Notes: generated from the letters alone by a model not told the origin. A DNA stretch of 45,713 nt from a bacterium (GCA_019748235.1 JAIEPU010000142.1:1-45713); one strand, 5' to 3'; positions 17,678-26,502 are shown, counted from the stretch's first letter. Numbers and translations are program-made.

Positions 17678-19219
17678 TTAACGGGCGGAAGACTGTCCCT
17701 TCCCGCGACGCTTCTCCATCAGTGTTTCGAGCAGGTCCAGCTTATCCTTGCGGACGTGGTGCTCGATTGTTGCGGGGGAAGCGAATACCATCGTTGGCTC
17801 TTTGCTTTCCACGTAGGGAACCCACTCAGCAGTTCCCGGGCCATTCGGATTGCCGCTCTTTGCGAACGTGATCCAATAGGTCGACATCGCGTGAGCGAGC
17901 GATCGCTCATCCTTATCCACGTTTCGTTTCAATCGATCCAGATTGTCGAAAACATACGCGATCTCCGACGCATGAAATGCTCCGAGAGATTTCGTCGCAT
18001 TCGCCACGTGTGCGAAGTGGTAGAGATAAGTGGTCGCGCCGATTTTGGTATTGAGGCGAGCCCAAGTTCGAGCCGGCATGGTGAAGGTCGCATCGCCAGC
18101 AATATCGAGAAATGCTTTCGCGGCATCATCGTCACTGGCGACTGGATAAAGCCGCTCGACTTCCTTGGGATTTCCGATTAAGAGCGCGATTTGAATATCC
18201 AGCGCGCGTTTCGATTTCGGCCTGACCGTCAGGGGGGCGAGCGTCGTCATCTCATCCGCATTCGATCCGACAATCGTTGGCACGGGATGCTGTTTCCCCG
18301 CTTTGAATGTCGAAAGGACATCCTCTTTGATGCACCACCCGTCGATATTGGGACCGACTCTTTTTTCGGAATGTTTGATTAACTCCTCAGGAGACACGTT
18401 TCGCAAATCGGCGAGCGACGTTGCCCCAACCAACTCTTGCAATTGACGGCCTCTATCCTCAGACGTGGTGAGCGAGGGGAGTTCGAGAAAGGCGGAGCCG
18501 CTTTCCGAAATAGCTCGATGAAAGAGTCCACGTGACAGTGGTGACACGGTCATGACACAGACGCTCATCGCGCCGGCGGACTCACCGAAAATCGTCACAC
18601 ATCCAGGATCCCCTCCGAATTGAGCAATGTTCCGCTTGACCCAATCGAGTGCCGCCACCTGATCGAGAAACCCGTAATTCCCCGACGCGTGCACGCTTGA
18701 TTCTTTCGTCAAGTCGGGATGGGCGAAGAATCCGAGCGGGCCGAGGCGATAGTTGATCGTGACGATGACGACTCCCTTCTTCGCGAGGGAGGTACCGTCG
18801 TAGATATCAACCGCTCCACTCCCGCGAGTCAGCGCGCCTCCGTGAATCCAAACCATGACGGAACGCTTTTCGTTCGCCTCCTTCGCGGCCGTCCAAACAT
18901 TGAGACGCAGACAGTCTTCGCTCTGTGGCTCCGGATCGCGATAGTAGACAGAATCTTTGGGATATGCCGGTTGCGGGCAAGCGGGCCCGAACTTCGTGCA
19001 GTCGCGAATTCCGTCCCACTTCGCAACCGGTTGAGGAGGTTTCCAGCGATTCGCTCCTTCGGTGGAGGCAGCATACGGGATGCCACGGAAAACATGGACG
19101 TCGCCCGCATGCTCAGAGGTGGTGCCACGAATTTCACCCGAGTCAATTCTGACGACGTTCGGGTCAGCAATCGCGATGGATACGCAAAGCAGCGCCCAAA
19201 CCGACTGATAAGCGATCAT
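17678..19219 (-). CDS. Secreted type B carboxylesterase
   Basis: 513-residue alpha/beta hydrolase of the carboxylesterase/cholinesterase family. A signal peptide covers roughly residues 1-18. Hallmarks are FRGIPYA, SEDCLRLNVW, the oxyanion-hole HGG, and the nucleophile elbow FGESAGA, with the catalytic Ser at about 214. The C-terminal His is expected in the FHASEIAYVF segment. It should hydrolyse ester bonds in the periplasm or outside; polysaccharide-decorating esters or lipids are possible substrates, not shown by sequence. I prefer ATG 19219 (AAGGTG seven bases upstream) over the in-frame GTG at 19228. It is downstream of the mannose-1-phosphate guanylyltransferase gene by about 110 bp on the same strand. 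Confidence 0.88.
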   Translation of the reverse strand: MIAYQSVWALLCVSIAIADPNVVRIDSGEIRGTTSEHAGDVHVFRGIPYAASTEGANRWKPPQPVAKWDGIRDCTKFGPACPQPAYPKDSVYYRDPEPQSEDCLRLNVWTAAKEANEKRSVMVWIHGGALTRGSGAVDIYDGTSLAKKGVVIVTINYRLGPLGFFAHPDLTKESSVHASGNYGFLDQVAALDWVKRNIAQFGGDPGCVTIFGESAGAMSVCVMTVSPLSRGLFHRAISESGSAFLELPSLTTSEDRGRQLQELVGATSLADLRNVSPEELIKHSEKRVGPNIDGWCIKEDVLSTFKAGKQHPVPTIVGSNADEMTTLAPLTVRPKSKRALDIQIALLIGNPKEVERLYPVASDDDAAKAFLDIAGDATFTMPARTWARLNTKIGATTYLYHFAHVANATKSLGAFHASEIAYVFDNLDRLKRNVDKDERSLAHAMSTYWITFAKSGNPNGPGTAEWVPYVESKEPTMVFASPATIEHHVRKDKLDLLETLMEKRRGKGQSSAR

Positions 19220-19327
19220 GTTCCCCACCTTTGCCGCGGAAGATATGAAGGATGACCTGCGCGAAGGGCGCGCAGCCGCATCTTATCAAGGGAAGGTCAG
19301 CCCGATCGAATGAAATCAGCGTCTGGA

Positions 19328-20407
19328 TTAGGCGAATTCGCTTAGCCCGCGATCGGCCAAGAGCTGCTGTAGATTTTTGACGGCTTGCTCGTCATCACGA
19401 CGGGCGACAAGCGTTGCATCGGGGGTGTGCACGATAATCAGATCCGACACGCCGATCGTCGCGATGACGTGCTTCCCCTCGCCGACCACCACACAGTTCG
19501 ACGTCTTGATGCCGACGTGGTTACCGATGACGATATTCCCCTCGGCGGTGGGTGATTGAGTTCGTTCGAGCGCAAGCCAGCTTCCGACATCGTCCCACTT
19601 GAATGGAACTTCGACCATCGCCACTTCGGGAGCATGCTCCATCACGGCATAGTCGATCGACTTCTTTTCAAGCGCGCCGTACTCGGCTTCAAAGACTTCC
19701 GCCTGCATGGGAGAGCCCCACGCATCGGCAATCCGGCTGATGGCGTCGGCAATTTTCGGCGCGTGCAACTTCAATTGGTCGAGCACCGTCTTCGCATTCC
19801 AAACGAAAATGCCGGAGTTCCAAAAATACTCACCCGAGGCCACGAACTCATCCGCCACCTCTTGCTTGGGCTTCTCGTGAAAGCTTTGGAGCTTGAAGAC
19901 ACAGACGCCGTCATGCAATCCCACGGGGTTGCCGCGTCGAAGGTAACCGTAACCAGTCGCCGCATGAACGGGGGGAATGCCGAATGTGACGAGCGAGTTC
20001 GGGTTGTCATCAAGGTGTGCCTCAGCCGCGCGGACCGCCGCATGAAACGCCTCGGTGGGTTCAATCAGATGATCCGCAGCCAGCACGATCATTCGCGCTT
20101 TTGGATCTTCACGGAAAGCAAGTTCCGCCGCGAGGCCGATACAAGGCGCGGTATCACGACCCATCGGTTCGCCGACAATATTTTCCTTCGGAATCTGCGG
20201 AAGCTGCTCAGCCGTGCGGGCGACGTGGCTTTTGTTCGTCAGCACCAAGACTTGTTCGGAGCCGACCAATCCAATGATTCGATCGACCGCTTGCTGAATG
20301 AGTGTTCGCTCGCCATGCAGATGGAGGAACTGTTTCGGCAACGCCTGACGCGACAAGGGCCAAAAACGAGTCCCGCTTCCCCCGGCCATGATGACGGCTT
20401 TGAGCAT
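19328..20407 (-). CDS. manC: Mannose-1-phosphate guanylyltransferase
   Basis: 359-residue nucleotidyltransferase that makes GDP-mannose from GTP and mannose 1-phosphate. The start KAVIMAGGSGTRFWPLSR is the nucleotide-binding loop of the family, and ALPKQFL follows as usual. VPFKWDDVGSW near residue 270 is the conserved metal/sugar site text of GMP-type enzymes. Length fits the single-domain type without a fused phosphomannose isomerase. The ATG at 20407 is chosen because the catalytic loop begins seven residues later and AGGGTGA precedes it; the frame stays open 23 codons further upstream. Likely supplies sugar nucleotides for glycan synthesis. The HAD gene precedes it by 178 bp and the esterase gene follows. 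Confidence 0.93.
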   Translation of the reverse strand: MLKAVIMAGGSGTRFWPLSRQALPKQFLHLHGERTLIQQAVDRIIGLVGSEQVLVLTNKSHVARTAEQLPQIPKENIVGEPMGRDTAPCIGLAAELAFREDPKARMIVLAADHLIEPTEAFHAAVRAAEAHLDDNPNSLVTFGIPPVHAATGYGYLRRGNPVGLHDGVCVFKLQSFHEKPKQEVADEFVASGEYFWNSGIFVWNAKTVLDQLKLHAPKIADAISRIADAWGSPMQAEVFEAEYGALEKKSIDYAVMEHAPEVAMVEVPFKWDDVGSWLALERTQSPTAEGNIVIGNHVGIKTSNCVVVGEGKHVIATIGVSDLIIVHTPDATLVARRDDEQAVKNLQQLLADRGLSEFA

Positions 20408-20585
20408 CGCTGTTTCACCCTGATGGGAACCGAAGGGCGAGCCCATTGCAGGAAGCAATGTTCGCGGTACCTTCATCGAATTTCGAATGCGATCGACCTG
20501 CGCCCTGGTTTATCGGGCTCATCCCGCTGAGCCGGCGTCTAGCTTAAAGTGCACACTTGAACGGAGGAGCAGGCGATCGCGACCA

Positions 20586-21254
20586 TTACTCCGAAGTCTT
20601 CAATACTTCGAACACTTTGGCAACATTATCAAAGACTGCCGTGGCAGGTCCGAGTTCTGACGCTGGGTGCGTGGTCGAAACCGCCAGCACGGTCATTCCC
20701 GCCGCCAATCCCGCATTGATTCCGTGAAGAGAATCTTCGATGACCCACGCCAACGCAGGGTCCACATTGAGCCGCTCGGCGGCCGTGAGAAACACTTCCG
20801 GATGCGGCTTGTGGTTGGTCACATCCTCTGCCGCAAGAAAAGTCGACAAGACTTCAATGAGTCCGGTCGTCTTGAGAATCTGTTCGACGTTGGCCCTTGG
20901 AGCGGAGGACGCCACCGCGACTGGCACGTTTCGCTCGCGAAGCCAGTCGACCATTTCCCGCACGCCTTCCATCAATTCGATGTCGCGCGCGATGAGCTCC
21001 CGATAGCGGGATTCCTTCCAATCGGCTCGATCCTCAATCTGTGCGGTCGTCAGTTCCTCACCAAAGAGCTGAGGAATGAGCTTGTGATTCGCCATTCCGA
21101 AGAGGTGATCGAATTCCTCTGCCGTTAACGAACGATCATAAAGGCTCATCAATTCCTGGAACGCACGGAGGTGGTGTTCCCGAGTATCGCAGATCACGCC
21201 GTCCATATCGAAAATGACACCGGCGGGAGGACAAGGGTAGGTGTTTTGGTTCAT
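20586..21254 (-). CDS. HAD-superfamily hydrolase, beta-phosphoglucomutase-like
   Basis: 222 residues, subfamily IA. FDMDGVICDT has nucleophile D16 and acid/base D18; motif II is VASSAPR around residue 115; motif III lysine is in NHKPHPEVF; motif IV is WVIEDSLHGINAGLAAGM. The alpha-helical cap lies between residues 24 and 90. The layout fits phosphatases and beta-phosphoglucomutases; the typical mutase specificity loop is not decisive, so the substrate is left open. It is the first gene of a minus-strand run with the GDP-mannose gene and the esterase, suggesting sugar phosphate metabolism. Confidence 0.85.
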   Translation of the reverse strand: MNQNTYPCPPAGVIFDMDGVICDTREHHLRAFQELMSLYDRSLTAEEFDHLFGMANHKLIPQLFGEELTTAQIEDRADWKESRYRELIARDIELMEGVREMVDWLRERNVPVAVASSAPRANVEQILKTTGLIEVLSTFLAAEDVTNHKPHPEVFLTAAERLNVDPALAWVIEDSLHGINAGLAAGMTVLAVSTTHPASELGPATAVFDNVAKVFEVLKTSE

Positions 21255-21473
21255 CGCCGTGTTGTACAGAAAACTTCTCTCCGACCTAATTCATGTTTCA
21301 AATCGAGAACAGTCACCCCATCACCCTATCTTATCGACATGATCGTCATAACCCTGTAAATCAACGCAAGTTACCTAATCCAACAAATAAACAAAATCCT
21401 CGACACTGGAGAAATTGCGACGTACGATTCCATTGCTAGATTTGATGCAAACAGCATTTGAAGGAGACCTCTC

Positions 21474-21869
21474 ATGACGCATCAACACTTCGTTTGGGCT
21501 GCTTTTGTCGCCGTCGTCATGGCAGGTGCCCAGGCGAAAAGTGCGCAGGCACAGGTACTGGTCGCTCCAACCTCGTTTTATTTCGCTCCCGCTGCTCCGG
21601 TCGTCGTCGCTCCGCCGGTTGCGTTTTACACGGCACCGGTCGCTGTTGCCGCACCTGTGGTGACCCAAGCGCCGGTCGTTGCAGCCGCTCCGACCGTGTC
21701 GATGTATGCCGCACCGGTTGTATCGAACGTGGCTCCGCCGATCATCTCGACCGTTCCCGCTACCGTTGGCTTCTACACCCCGGTGACGACTCCCTATCCG
21801 GTGACCGTCAGTCGCGGTCTGTTCGGTCGCACGATCGTTCGGACACCTTGGTCCGTCACGAAGTATTAG
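21474..21869 (+). CDS. Secreted Val-Ala-Pro-rich protein
   Basis: 131 residues. A signal peptide ends near AKSAQA (residue 26). The mature part is almost entirely Ala, Val, Pro, Thr and Tyr with irregular APVV/VAPP repeats (about 27-95), then a more ordinary tail TVSRGLFGRTIVRTPWSVTKY. The absence of Cys and of charged residues until the tail, and the basic, aromatic C-terminus, suggest an extracellular or envelope structural role. The start is well supported by GAAGGAG eight bases upstream of ATG 21474. It has its own promoter region, possibly TTGCGA at 21415 with TAGATT at 21437. I recognise the style from planctomycete genomes but know of no characterised homologue. Confidence 0.8.
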   Translation: MTHQHFVWAAFVAVVMAGAQAKSAQAQVLVAPTSFYFAPAAPVVVAPPVAFYTAPVAVAAPVVTQAPVVAAAPTVSMYAAPVVSNVAPPIISTVPATVGFYTPVTTPYPVTVSRGLFGRTIVRTPWSVTKY

Positions 21870-22055
21870 TCGACTCGCAAAATTCGAAACGTGCAGCAGC
21901 CCCCTTTCGAGGTGGCTGTTCGCGTTTCTTGACTTGTGATAGTGGTCGATTTGCCGCAGTTTCATGGCGTGACAAGGGGCGGTCTCTAAGATGCCAATAG
22001 TGATCTCGGTTCGTTCATGCGTTCTGAGAACAGACGGTTGCCGGGGAAAATGCAC

Positions 22056-22880
22056 ATGGAACCTCGAAAGCTGCGAGTCGGTGCGGTTTCCTATCTCAAC
22101 AGCAAACCCCTCATCTATCAATTGTCTCAATATGCCCCAGAGATTGATCTGATCCTCGAAGTTCCGAGCCGATTGGCGGTCGACCTGGCTGCGGATCGTC
22201 TCGACATCGGACTCATCCCCTCGATCGAATTCTTTCGAGGAAAGAACTACACGATCCTTCCCGGAGCGAGCATTTCATCGTTCGGCCCTGTCATCAGTGT
22301 GAAGCTCTGCAGCAAGGTACCGTTCGCAGAGATCAAAAACGTGGCGGTCGATGAGGGTTCGCGCACCAGCATCGCGCTGATGAAGATATTGCTCCATCAC
22401 CTGTTTCACGTCGCGCCGGAAACTCAAATGTTTCCACTTCGGGTATCCGACAAGGACCTCAAGACAGATGCCTGTCTTGTCATTGGTGATCGAGCAATGA
22501 AGGTCGCGGACGGCGAATACCCTTTCACGCTCGATCTCGGTTATGAATGGTCACGATGGACGGGACTTCCCTTTGTCTTCGCGTTTTGGAGCGTTCGGGA
22601 AGGAATAAGCGTTCCTGCCCACGTCATGAAGGCATTTGTGCGTGCGAAGGAAGAGGGTCGGCGACAGATCCCAGCCATCGTCTCCGTGGAGTCTGCACGG
22701 TTGGGGATCGACGAAACCCGTTGTCGTTACTATCTCGAAAATGTGATTCGCCATGAATTTGGAGCGGCGGAATTGGCCGGGCTTCAGCGGTTCTACCAGT
22801 TGGCGGTCGAACAAGGACTTGCTCCCGAAGGAGTTAGCTGTGTCTTCCACGGTTCAGAACATCTTGCAGAAAGCCGTTGA
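22056..22880 (+). CDS. mqnA: Chorismate dehydratase (futalosine pathway)
   Basis: 274-residue MqnA, which dehydrates chorismate to 3-enolpyruvylbenzoate, the entry step of the futalosine menaquinone route. The start LRVGAVSYLNSKPLIY is the family signature, and the rest has the periplasmic-binding-protein-like fold used as an enzyme (DIGLIPSIEFF, then DEGSRTSIALMKILL). Two in-frame ATGs lie at 22050 and 22056; I choose the second because GGGGA stands about nine bases upstream. The frame is also open to 22017. The mqnC gene begins 41 bp before its stop codon, so the two are translationally coupled. Confidence 0.93.
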   Translation: MEPRKLRVGAVSYLNSKPLIYQLSQYAPEIDLILEVPSRLAVDLAADRLDIGLIPSIEFFRGKNYTILPGASISSFGPVISVKLCSKVPFAEIKNVAVDEGSRTSIALMKILLHHLFHVAPETQMFPLRVSDKDLKTDACLVIGDRAMKVADGEYPFTLDLGYEWSRWTGLPFVFAFWSVREGISVPAHVMKAFVRAKEEGRRQIPAIVSVESARLGIDETRCRYYLENVIRHEFGAAELAGLQRFYQLAVEQGLAPEGVSCVFHGSEHLAESR

Positions 22881-23967
22881 CGGCCAGCGGATCTCAAAGG
22901 AAGAATGCCTTACCCTATTCGAGCAAGCGAAGTTGCTCGAGGTAGGCAAAGCCGCTCACGCGATCACCCTTCGCAAGCATCCCGAGTCGTATCGCACGTT
23001 CAACATCGATCGAAACATCAACTACTCCAACGTCTGCGCGGCCGTTTGCGACTTCTGCGCGTTCTACCGCAAGCGTAACGATCCCGATGCGTACACGCTT
23101 GAGCGAGAGGAACTGTACCGCAAGATCGAAGAGACGATCGCCGTCGGGGGTGACCAGGTTCTCATGCAAGGAGGCCTTCACCCGGAGTACAAGCTCGAAT
23201 GGTACGAGGACCTGCTTCGGGACTTGAAGCAGCGCTATCCGCAGGTGAACTTGCACGCCTTCAGCCCGCCGGAAATTTGGTTCTTTCACAAGCTCAACAA
23301 ACTTCCGCTGCAAACAGTGCTCGAACGACTGAAAGCGGCTGGACTAGGAAGTCTGCCAGGCGGAGGTGGCGAGATCCTCGTGGACCGCGTTCGTAAGGCC
23401 ATCACGAAGAATAAGTGCCTGAGCGATGAATGGCTCGAAGTGATGCGAGTCGCACATCAGATTGGACTTCGTTCAAGTGCGACGATGATGTTCGGCCACG
23501 TCGAGACGTTGGCGGATCGGGCCGAGCACCTCGATCGATTGCGGCAACTGCAAGATGAAACGGGCGGGTTCACCGCATTCATCTGTTGGACGTTCCAGGC
23601 CGACAATACCGCGATGGCGGACGTGCCGACGGTCGGATCGCACGAATATCTTCGGACGCAAGCGATCTCGCGCATCTATCTCGATAACTTCGACAACATT
23701 CAGTCGTCGTGGGTGACGCAAGGATCGAAGATCGGCCAAGTCGCCCTCTTTTTCGGCGCGAACGACATGGGAAGCTTGATGCTCGAGGAAAATGTCGTTT
23801 CTCAGGCGGGAACCGTGCATCATTTGACGCTGCACGAGATCAAGGAATGCATCCGCGAACTTGGTTATGAACCGCGCCAGCGGAACGTGCATTATCAATT
23901 GATCGAAGAAAAGGAGTTGCCACCCCCCGCTCCCAAGTCGGTGGGGCCGCTTCCGATCTTGAATTGA
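22840..23967 (+). CDS. mqnC: Dehypoxanthinylfutalosine cyclase (radical SAM)
   Basis: 375-residue radical SAM enzyme that cyclises dehypoxanthinyl futalosine in menaquinone synthesis. C66, C70 and C73 in VCAAVCDFCAF make the CxxxCxxC cluster site; GGDQVLMQGGLHPE and SPPEIWFFHK are typical of the MqnC/MqnE/CofH group. ICWTFQADNTAM and the end VHYQLIEE also fit MqnC. I choose GTG 22840 because AAGGAG lies seven bases upstream and the family begins near here; it overlaps mqnA by 41 bp in a different frame. An ATG-started frame upstream inside mqnA would add 29 residues unlike the family. The DUF1353 gene follows after 30 bp. Confidence 0.95.
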   Translation: MSSTVQNILQKAVDGQRISKEECLTLFEQAKLLEVGKAAHAITLRKHPESYRTFNIDRNINYSNVCAAVCDFCAFYRKRNDPDAYTLEREELYRKIEETIAVGGDQVLMQGGLHPEYKLEWYEDLLRDLKQRYPQVNLHAFSPPEIWFFHKLNKLPLQTVLERLKAAGLGSLPGGGGEILVDRVRKAITKNKCLSDEWLEVMRVAHQIGLRSSATMMFGHVETLADRAEHLDRLRQLQDETGGFTAFICWTFQADNTAMADVPTVGSHEYLRTQAISRIYLDNFDNIQSSWVTQGSKIGQVALFFGANDMGSLMLEENVVSQAGTVHHLTLHEIKECIRELGYEPRQRNVHYQLIEEKELPPPAPKSVGPLPILN

Positions 23968-23997
23968 TCAGGGGTGAGGCGAGATGGGGAATGAATC

Positions 23998-24612
23998 ATG
24001 GATGATTTTCCCGTGCCCCTCAGCTACGTCATTGTCATCTCTGTTGCCCTCATCCTCCTTCGGTATGCGGTCTATTTCTTCTGGCCTGACGGACTGACCA
24101 AGTTCGGCCGCTTTGAAGGACGCGTGCTCGCCTCTTGGAGCCAAGACGGTCGCAACATGACCCTCGAGGAGGATTTTGCCTATCTCGACCCTCGGCAGAA
24201 GAAATGGCACGCTCCCAAGGGATCGGTGGTGAATGGGGCTTCCATTCCACAAGCATTCTGGTCGCTGATCGGAGGTCCGTTCGAGGGGCGATACCGTAAT
24301 GCGTCCGTCACGCACGACGTGGCCTGTGTCGAAATGCGCGAGCGATGGGAAGACGTGCACTTGATGTTTTATGAGGCATGTCGCTGCGGCGGCGTGGCCG
24401 AGAAAAAGGCAAAGCTCCTCTATTACGCCGTCTACCGTTTCGGCCCGCGATGGGAAATCGACTTCAAAACAATGACCGCCGACGGCACATCCCGTCAAAT
24501 GAAACAAATTCCGATGCAGGTGCCGACGGCTGAGGATGTTCTTCGCGCGAAAGAATTCTTCGCAACGAAAAATCCCTCGATCGAGGAAATCTCGCAACTA
24601 GACCTTCGATGA
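23998..24612 (+). CDS. DUF1353-family membrane-anchored protein
   Basis: 204 residues with one N-terminal transmembrane helix (about 7-28) and a cytoplasmic or periplasmic remainder. The core VVNGASIPQAFWSLIGGPFEG then ASVTHDVACVE matches DUF1353, a family also found as small phage and bacterial proteins, with the conserved GASIP...HD text; His and Asp in THD look like possible metal or catalytic residues. The function is unknown. It lies 30 bp after mqnC in the same direction, so it may be co-transcribed with the menaquinone genes, and is convergent with the FHA gene 15 bp away. Confidence 0.72.
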   Translation: MDDFPVPLSYVIVISVALILLRYAVYFFWPDGLTKFGRFEGRVLASWSQDGRNMTLEEDFAYLDPRQKKWHAPKGSVVNGASIPQAFWSLIGGPFEGRYRNASVTHDVACVEMRERWEDVHLMFYEACRCGGVAEKKAKLLYYAVYRFGPRWEIDFKTMTADGTSRQMKQIPMQVPTAEDVLRAKEFFATKNPSIEEISQLDLR

Positions 24613-24627
24613 GTTGATTCGGTGGAA

Positions 24628-25053
24628 TCACGCCACGACGAATTTGAAGACGAAGCCGCTCTGGTGAGAGCCAAGGATAATCACATCATTGGGGAACAGT
24701 TCGACGGCGCCGCCTGCTTTCTTTCCGCCGACGAGTTGGCCTTCGACCCAGGTGCCGAGCGTGCTCTTACGATCGACGAGCCAGAAGGACCCTTCACGCT
24801 TTTCAATCTGAAAGTGTTCGCGTGACACGAATAGTTCGCGCGACTGTTCCCAAATATAGAGATCATTGTTGGGGGCGGAACGACCTTCGCGACGCTCTTG
24901 ATTCGATCGAATCCACCCCTCGTTCGGTCCGCGACTTTCCCGGCCCACCCGAAAAGGAAGCTCGGTGATCGCGAGCGATTTGCCATGTAAGGCCGCCTGC
25001 GATTCCAGCGTCAATGCTTTCAAAAAGGCGACCGGCTTGGCGTCTTCGCCCAT
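24628..25053 (-). CDS. FHA-domain protein
   Basis: 141-residue protein consisting essentially of one forkhead-associated domain, which binds phosphothreonine peptides. The conserved GR is at 37-38 (FRVGRES), SREHFQI at 77-83 carries the Ser-Arg and His of the phosphopeptide pocket, and STLGTWVEG at 97-105 replaces the common NGTFVNG turn. The insert between the GR and SREH motifs is long (about 38 residues), and the usual Asn of the last turn is absent, so binding strength is uncertain. Its ATG at 25053 follows AAGGGAG by eight bases. Divergent from the degenerate GGDEF gene. Planctomycetes have many Ser/Thr kinases that could supply phosphorylated partners (inference). Confidence 0.85.
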   Translation of the reverse strand: MGEDAKPVAFLKALTLESQAALHGKSLAITELPFRVGRESRGPNEGWIRSNQERREGRSAPNNDLYIWEQSRELFVSREHFQIEKREGSFWLVDRKSTLGTWVEGQLVGGKKAGGAVELFPNDVIILGSHQSGFVFKFVVA

Positions 25054-25306
25054 GACCCGACTCCCTTGCTTCGACCGAACGTGAGAACCCTAACGTGTGG
25101 TAATGTTTAACGTACTGTATCACACGCTCTCGAAAGAGGATGGCTTTCACCCTCGTTCTGTGACGCCGACTGCTGGGCGTGATTGGTACTTTCAACGTCT
25201 ACTGGGTCGCGGTCGTGACGGATTTACGGATTAGACCAGCTTCAAGTGAAGCCATTCGTTGCGATCTTGGGATCGGTGGGGCTTAAGCCCTTGAGGAGTC
25301 TGAACC

Positions 25307-26338
25307 ATGTCTGCTCTGAAAATCGCGGAGGGAGAGACAGATCAGGCACTCTTGCATGCCACGCCCGAGCCAATGGAGGCCATCCGCTGGCGTCGTACGG
25401 CGTACCGTCTGAATTCAGACCATCTCTTCGATGAATCGACGGGGCTTTTCGCGCGAGACTACTTCGAAGAATTGCTGGTCACCCATTTCAAGCAAGCTCG
25501 CCGACAAGCGAAGGTACTGGGCTTGTTATTCATCAATCTCGGTCTCGGAGAGATGACCCGGTCTCCCGCGGCGGAGAATGTCGTCCGTCAAGTCGTAAAT
25601 CATGTGAGGCATTCGCTTCGAAAACGAGATATTGTTGCCAGATACGGACCAGATCAACTTTGCATCATCACCGTGGACAACACTCCGGATCACTTGCAAT
25701 CCATCGGAGAGCGGCTTCTTCAAGGAATCGACGACCGCATCACGAAGCTCGAATGTAACGGAGGTGTCGAGCCATCGATCGGAGCGGTCGTCTGCCTCCC
25801 CTCCCGGCAGGATTGCAGTTACGACCGATTCCTGACTGCCGTGGACCGAGTGATCCATCGATCTCATCGGACACCACACCGCCGATTTCAGCTCATTTCG
25901 CTCCTCAACGAAGAAGACCAAATCAATCTCGCGGGAGTGAGGGAGCGCCTATTCAGCCGTTATTTGGAAAAGAGCGGAATCATTTCTCCCGAACTTGTGA
26001 GAGACGCGGCATGTCGATTATCCAGTCCACCGGTCCTGATGGGTCGCCTGGCCCGTCGACTTGGATGGATCAACACGAGAAGACTTCGGGGGATCTTGGA
26101 GCAGCAGCGGGAAACGCATGGAATTTTTGGTGCGATCGCGGTCGAACGAAAGTTTCTAAAGCGCGAGCAACTCTACGCATTGCTTTCGATACAACAGGAG
26201 AATCCAGAAGAACTTACAGAAATTCTCATCTCCGAGTCCCATCTTTCTCCGCTTCAGGGGCGTCAACTTCTGCACGATTACTACGAGCGGATGTATCGGG
26301 GTGAGGGAGTGGCAAAGGGAGTGGTTGTTTCCCCTTGA
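25307..26338 (+). CDS. Degenerate GGDEF-domain protein with helical C-terminal repeats
   Basis: 343 residues. Residues about 40-205 resemble a GGDEF domain: DESTGLFARDYFEELL stands where the DxLTGLxNRxxF segment lies, and IVARYGPDQLCII at 109-121 where the catalytic loop would be. That loop reads YGPDQ (113-117) instead of GG[DE]EF, so cyclase activity is not expected. The C-terminal 130 residues contain two helical units with LMGRLARRLGWINTRRLRGI and AIAVERKFLKREQLYALLSI, the style of MshEN/GspE N-terminal repeats, some of which bind c-di-GMP. A receptor or scaffold role is inferred. ATG 25307 follows GAGGAG. The tRNA-Gly gene starts 52 bp downstream. Confidence 0.62.
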   Translation: MSALKIAEGETDQALLHATPEPMEAIRWRRTAYRLNSDHLFDESTGLFARDYFEELLVTHFKQARRQAKVLGLLFINLGLGEMTRSPAAENVVRQVVNHVRHSLRKRDIVARYGPDQLCIITVDNTPDHLQSIGERLLQGIDDRITKLECNGGVEPSIGAVVCLPSRQDCSYDRFLTAVDRVIHRSHRTPHRRFQLISLLNEEDQINLAGVRERLFSRYLEKSGIISPELVRDAACRLSSPPVLMGRLARRLGWINTRRLRGILEQQRETHGIFGAIAVERKFLKREQLYALLSIQQENPEELTEILISESHLSPLQGRQLLHDYYERMYRGEGVAKGVVVSP

Positions 26339-26390
26339 ATCCGTCTCCTCGGGGCGTAGGATATCCAATCGTTTGGCCCAGCGAGTATTT

Positions 26391-26462
26391 GCGGGTGTAG
26401 CTCAGTGGTAGAGCACCACGTTGCCAACGTGGTTGTCGTGGGTTCAAGTCCCATCACCCGCT
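26391..26462 (+). tRNA. tRNA-Gly (anticodon GCC)
   Basis: Full cloverleaf by eye: acceptor GCGGGTG with CACCCGC, D-arm GCTC...GAGC, anticodon stem CCACG/CGTGG with loop TTGCCAA and anticodon GCC at 26423-26425, T-arm GTGGG/CCCAT with loop TTCAAGT, discriminator T. The 3' CCA is not encoded and must be added. It stands alone, upstream of the trigger factor gene. Confidence 0.97.
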
Positions 26463-26502
26463 CTCTTGAACAAGTTTGACCGCACGAATCCAAACGCAAT
26501 AC

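Noticed and set aside
21375-22130. A 251-codon minus-strand frame over the VAPP-rich gene and mqnA start
   Set aside because: Its translation is rich in Arg, His and Asp in the pattern of an antisense image of the Ala/Pro/Val repeats. No start signal or family likeness was seen.
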